Shown here one piece after another: positions 59,411 through 64,000 of a stretch of DNA of 64,000 nt (position 1 is the stretch's first letter; every line of letters begins with the position of its first letter). The translations under genes were made by a program, and so were the position numbers. Origin of the DNA: Anaeramoeba flamelloides (lineage: Eukaryota; Metamonada; Anaeramoebidae); assembly GCA_027625915.1 (NCBI GenBank), contig JANTQA010000032.1, forward strand, positions 11,300,001 through 11,364,000. The letters are read 5' to 3'. The notes under the pieces are model-generated. The model was not told the origin of the DNA. It worked only from the letters and a program-made list of their open reading frames with translations, and ran no database searches.

Positions 59411-60420
59411 AGATCCGATTTTGCAACAATAATCGAAAGAAATTTCATAATAAATATATCGATATAGGTTACTATAAATATTATTTTTATTTGATCATAA
59501 ATAAATATAAGTTTTCAATACTTTATGATTTTTTTTTTTTTTTTTTTTTGTTCAAAAATAAGAATATTTAAGGTTTATTATTCATTGATATTTATTATTG
59601 TAAAATTTTTTTTTTTAGGGTAGGTTAGTGGAGAGATTATTTGAATCTATTTTTTTTTAAGAAGTCTAAAAAGAATCATATTTTTTAATTTTAAAATAAA
59701 ATATATATTTCTTTGAAAAATGTTTCGTTAAATTAAATTGAAAAACTGATTTTTTTTTCGGGTTTTGGAATATTTTTTATCATTTTATTTTTTTCCATGT
59801 TTGAGTTTTAATATATATTCCATGTTTTTTTTTCTGCAAATTATTTTAATATTGAGTATTTTTTTCATACTTAATTGTCCAATCAAAAGTTCGTTCATTG
59901 TAACTTTTTTCAATAAAAAAATACCGCAAAATAGGTGTTTGTTTCAAAAGTCGGTATTTTTGAAAAGGATGGTATTCGTATTTTCATGAGTTTAATAGCT
60001 TTCTTTATTTTATTACATAAGATTATCATAACTTTTGAAAAAATAATTTTGAAAAAAAATATAACTGAAATCCAATGTGTAGTTTTAGCTGACTGTTATT
60101 TTTGGTGTTAAAATTTTCCTTGTAGTGAACAGTAAAAAAATATTCATTCATCTTGCCTTAAAAAGAGTTTTTTAATCACGTAAAATTTCAATTTTTTTAA
60201 TAACTAATTCGAAGTTTAAATTACTTACAAACTTTTTAGAATTGGAGCTTTTGATGATTTGATGTCTTTCTTGGAATGTGCAAGTTTTGGAAAGCTGAAA
60301 ATATATTTTTGTTTTTTTTATTTAATAATTCCACTTTGATTATCAAAATATCCAATTTTAAGGATGTAAGTACATTTTCCCATTTTGGAAAATTTTAATT
60401 GTGTGAACACTTTACTGAAC

Positions 60421-60740
60421 AAAATTATTTTTCGAGTTCCAACAGATATTGAAACTTTGGAAACAAAACACCATCCACTAGTTTATTCGTGTAAAGAATC
60501 AAAGTAATTCAGAGTTGAATCTTAAATTTTTTGATTTTTTAAACATTTTTTTTGATGAAATTTTTGAGTTTTATTAAATTTGTTTTTGGATCTAGAAATG
60601 TTTTTATACAAACGATTGAAATTAATCAAACAGTAAACCTAAAAAAATTGACTCGAAAGGGTGTGCATTTGAAACAAATATTTTCTTTAGAAGACCAAAC
60701 ACGAAAGATCACCATTCCAAATAAATTTGTTGAAATCTAG
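60421..60740 (+). pseudogene. Possible relic of an unrecognised protein gene
   Basis: Two nearby plus-strand readings look protein-like rather than AT noise: KIIFRVPTDIETLETKHHPL (from 60421) and, in another frame, SRNVFIQTIEINQTVNLKKL with KGVHLKQIFSLEDQTRKITI, ending at 60740. Stops separate them. No family recognised. Confidence 0.25.
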
Positions 60741-61559
60741 AATGAAAAAAAAAAAAAAAAAAATCGATAAAAGCCTATTTTCGAAGATTTGTTTTCTTTG
60801 TCTTCTTAATTTATATGAATACAAACTATTTTTTTCCTTGAATTTCTAGCCCCATTACTATTTTATATTATTATATAAAACCTTTTGTGACAAATTTGCT
60901 TTCAAAATTCTTTTTTAAAATATTTTTATCAAACAAATCGAAAACAAGGAATATTATTTCAAAAAATAAAATAAATGGGTTGAATTCTTGGAATCAAAAA
61001 ACAGTTACAAAAGATTCAAATCAAAATAATTGAAAAATTCAATAACAAATTTTTTATCAGATTCAGAATTTTTTTGAGTTATCATTTTAATGGAAAATAA
61101 ATAATTATAAAATCAAAAGAATTTGTCCAATAAACCCTCATTCTCAAGAAAAATTACAAAAGTCTCTGATTTTCTGAACTAAAACTAGAATTAGATGACA
61201 TAAATGAAAATAGGATTCTTAAATTCATTTTGGAAATTCTTTTGAAATAAACAGTAATTTGTTTTCTAAACATAATTTTTTTTATAAAGAATTAAAAATA
61301 AAACCAAATAAAGAATAAGTAATTGTGTAAAATTTTATAGATAAGATCAAGTAATAAATGATTTTTATTTATTTTTTTTTGATCAATTTTTTCATTTTTT
61401 TGATTTCCGTTTTTTTATTGGTATGAAAATATCTTATACTAGGATATATTCCACTTCCGTATTTATTAAAATATCTGGGTATTTGTCTAAAGAAATGATT
61501 TGAAGAATTCAGTTTCACATAAATGGTGGCACTCAAAAAATGAAAAATGTACTGACCCC

Positions 61560-61690
61560 CTTAAAAAGTAAATAAATAATTTTAACTTTTTTTGAGTTAT
61601 TAAAAGATTGAAATGTTACATGATTTAGAAAATCTTTTTTTGGAAAGCTGAGTGAAAATTTTCGTTAACAGTGATCAAAAAAAAGTGTAC
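61560..61690. repeat. MITE family M4 fragment
   Basis: TTTTTTTGGAAAGCTGAGTG followed by AAAATTTTCGTTAACA repeats the right arm of the 53146-53371 element. The region upstream (AAATAATTTTAACTTTTTTT) parallels its loop. Confidence 0.4.
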
Positions 61691-62316
61691 CGAAAGACTA
61701 AAATCCGTGTGTAAAACTATTACCCGTGATTTTTTTTCTTCTTGTATAAAGACAACATCCAATCTACTAACAATTAGTATACATAAGTTCAAATAAATTT
61801 TGAAGTACAATTCCTTGTTATCTTAAGTAATTTTTAAATTATTCATGCAAATAGTTGAAAATTTTCCATAATTAATAGTTTCAATCTTTTTGAATTTTTA
61901 AGTTTTTTTTGATAGATAAAATTTTAATTTAAATCTACTCTATTTTTTGAGATAAATTTTTCAATTTGATCCTTCATTTTTTGAAATTCTTTTTAAATAA
62001 TAGAACTTTAAAAAACCAATACCAGATTTTAATTAGGGGTTTATTATCATTTACTTTGATTAGTTAATATAAGTCTTCTATAACAAAAAAACACGTGCTA
62101 TTTATTTTCAAATATACATTAAATTTTTTAGCATGCTTTATTTTGATGACAGTAGTGTTTTTTTTTCAAATGTTAACTTTTAACGGTAAGTAAATGAAAG
62201 ACAAAAATATCCATATATTCACTTTTTCAAGAATACATAACATAATATTTAGATCTCTTGTAAAACAATCATTTTTATAAAAAAAACTTTTTTCTTTTTG
62301 TTAGCTTTTTTTTTTA

Positions 62317-63645
62317 ATGACAATCTATTTTGCAAAAGGGTACACAGACTATTATGAGGGGGGTCAATTTACACCAACTGAATTTTTCTCTTCTCTTCAA
62401 GAAGCTAAAGATTTTTTATTTTCAAATTTTTTCAAATCCTTTGGCGATTATTTTGAAAATATTTTTGAAGAAATTGAAGATATTGAATCCGAAAACATAA
62501 GAAAAATGTTAATGGCCAATTACCCTCGTGACTTGAGTGATGGTATTCGAGAAATACATTATCAAATAATTGAAATCACAGATCAAAGTGGGAAATTACT
62601 CGCCAAAAAGGAAAGAAAAAAAACCTTTTTAGATCTTGCAGAACTTCAATTAAATTGTTACAACAATTACATAAATTCCAAAAGTGTGGACTTATTGTTT
62701 CAGGATCTTGAAAATTTTTATCGGAAACAAGAATTTACCGATTTTGAGCTTGTGGGGAAAAAAGTTCATAAATTGCTTCTTGAAAAAAGAACAAAAATGA
62801 AGGCAACTGAAATTCGCCAAAGACTTGAAGAAAATAAAGAACAATTTGATGAACAAGATCTTGAAACTTTTCTCAGTTGGGTTTATTTTTTTGGATTTAA
62901 ATACATTTCCAAAGGCAAGTGGACGTTTTCCTCAAAAGAAAAAAAAGAACAACAAAAGGCATATTTAGGTTCACTCTTCAAAGTGCTCCAGATCCTCAAG
63001 ATAGATTTTGGAAAAGAAGAAATTAAAGATGACGTCACTCTTGATGGACGCTTTAAATCAGAGTATAAAAAATTTTTCACAGATTTAATGAATGACGAAG
63101 AAACAAAAGACATGGCAATTCGAATTTCAAATAGCCCGGAAAATGGTATTAGCGGAAAAACAAAGGACACAAAGATATCGAACAGCGAACAAAAGGAGAT
63201 CGTCAAAGAACAAACCCAAAACAACGAAGAAGAAACACAAGACAAGCCAAAGGAAAAGCAGAAAGAAGAAAAAGCAAGTCTGAAAAAAGTTCATCTTTTA
63301 ATGCTATTAATTAGAAGTGGGTTGTATCGAAATCTGAACGCTTCAGTTAAAAATCTTGAACATACCATAACTGATTATTCCTGCAGATCTAAGAAATTTT
63401 GGGAGTTTTTTCTTCATTGGATCTATACAGGCGAAATAAAAAGAGAATTATTAACAAAAGAAGTAATCAAGGAAATGAAAGGCGCACAAGACTACTTCCA
63501 ATTAAATGATAAGCCTTATCCCATTATTAAATGTTTATCAATTATTGAAACGTTCTACCTCGAAAATCAAGAAAAAGAGAATACCAAAAAGAGTAAAAAA
63601 ACAAGGAAAACTAAAAAGAAGAAAAAAACTAAGAAAAAAAAATAA
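62317..63645 (+). CDS. Protein with two degenerate BTB/POZ-like domains, single exon
   Basis: 442 aa from ATG 62317, with no signal peptide. Residues ~128-190 (DLENFYRKQEFTDFELVGKK, then VHKLLLEKRT, ending FLSWVYFFGF) follow the BTB pattern sDv.f.v.g..i.aHk.iLaarS...l.yiYtg. Residues ~325-405 repeat the second half: VHLLMLLIRSGLYRNLNASV, then KKFWEFFLHWIYTGEIKREL. A Glu/Lys/Gln-rich linker (~265-322) and a Lys-only tail (KKKKKTKKKK) flank the second. Role (family): BTB domains dimerise and often link substrates to CUL3 ubiquitin ligases, but the first domain here is quite diverged. The N-terminal 110 residues are not recognised. No splice sites are needed. Confidence 0.75.
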   Translation: MTIYFAKGYTDYYEGGQFTPTEFFSSLQEAKDFLFSNFFKSFGDYFENIFEEIEDIESENIRKMLMANYPRDLSDGIREIHYQIIEITDQSGKLLAKKERKKTFLDLAELQLNCYNNYINSKSVDLLFQDLENFYRKQEFTDFELVGKKVHKLLLEKRTKMKATEIRQRLEENKEQFDEQDLETFLSWVYFFGFKYISKGKWTFSSKEKKEQQKAYLGSLFKVLQILKIDFGKEEIKDDVTLDGRFKSEYKKFFTDLMNDEETKDMAIRISNSPENGISGKTKDTKISNSEQKEIVKEQTQNNEEETQDKPKEKQKEEKASLKKVHLLMLLIRSGLYRNLNASVKNLEHTITDYSCRSKKFWEFFLHWIYTGEIKRELLTKEVIKEMKGAQDYFQLNDKPYPIIKCLSIIETFYLENQEKENTKKSKKTRKTKKKKKTKKKK

Positions 63646-64000
63646 GCCTAAATAGAAAGCTTTAAACAATGACAAAAAAAAATAATTAAAAACTCTTTGA
63701 AAAATTTCATTTTTTGCATTCTTTGATGAAGAAAAAAAATTTTACTAATCTTCAATATTTTTTTTTTTTTTTTCAAATCAAAAATTGCCCCTTTAATATA
63801 ATCCCAACTAATTTATCATACTTTAATTAATTTCAAATAATTATTTCTTAATAACCTTTCTCAAGCTTGTGAAAAAAATGACCCATGGAATTGGATCAAC
63901 CAAAATGTTATGACATGATATGACATTTTTTTAAAAAAAAGTACAATGATCATGTTATAACATTTTGTCTGTTTAAAATATCATAAATAATAATTAATAG
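63646..64000. other. 3' flank of the BTB gene, no gene recognised
   Basis: AT-rich sequence with a T-run at 63757-63773 and one short inverted repeat (63901-63968). Confidence 0.6.
63901..63968. repeat. Short inverted repeat, 68 bp
   Basis: CAAAATGTTATGACATGA is mirrored by TCATGTTATAACATTTTG, 17 of 18 positions, with a 32-bp loop that repeats ATATGACATTTT. Confidence 0.7.

Larger units (their letters stand above)
59411..62316. other. Intergenic region between the NRF-6-type and BTB genes
   Basis: Mostly simple AT sequence. It holds a possible gene relic (60421-60740) and M4-type MITE pieces near 60140-60325 and 61560-61690. The ORFs at 59765-59989 and 61625-61810 are not gene-like. Confidence 0.55.

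Overview
The window is strongly AT-rich eukaryotic nuclear DNA. It has spliced genes, long homopolymer runs, Asn- and Lys-rich low-complexity protein segments, and many small inverted-repeat transposons. The gene content (a Ras GTPase, an ankyrin-TKL kinase, a plastin relic, degenerate BTB domains, an NRF-6-type acyltransferase, a Sin3 corepressor) fits a free-living amoeboid protist. An Anaeramoeba-like metamonad amoeba would fit well, but that is inference; no rRNA or marker gene is present to prove it.

Layout from left to right. 1-2056 (+): C-terminal part of a Sin3-like corepressor, entering from the left edge. 4004-9743 (-): a GPAT3/4-type glycerol-3-phosphate acyltransferase in two exons about 4.3 kb apart. 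13143-13970 (-): a two-exon Ras. 17275-19135 (-): a decayed fimbrin/plastin with a MITE inside it. 19523-22531 (-): a two-exon coiled-coil protein. 26924-34662 (-): an ankyrin-repeat TKL kinase whose exons lie 6.0 kb apart, with a dead LINE in the intron. 38228-45183 (-): an SH3 protein, probably joined across another intron of about 5.3 kb to a Pro-rich C-terminus. 51966-59410 (+): an NRF-6-type membrane acyltransferase split by a 5.4 kb intron. 62317-63645 (+): a protein with degenerate BTB domains.

The main architectural signal is the contrast between ordinary introns (99, 239 and 240 bp) and three, probably four, giant ones (4.3-6.0 kb). The exon junctions of the three certain giant introns restore the reading frame and conserved family motifs exactly. 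The giant introns hold nested MITEs, foldback elements, LINE relics and two unusual arrays of tandem hairpins. The genes do not form one pathway. They cover lipid synthesis (GPAT), signalling (Ras, kinase, SH3), cytoskeleton (plastin relic, coiled coil) and chromatin (Sin3).

At least ten inverted-repeat families are visible, several flanked by TA dinucleotides and therefore Tc1/mariner-like. No intact transposase was found, so all look non-autonomous or decayed. I found no rRNA, no convincing tRNA and no CRISPR. All gene calls rest on reading motifs and splice phase by eye; no database search was possible.
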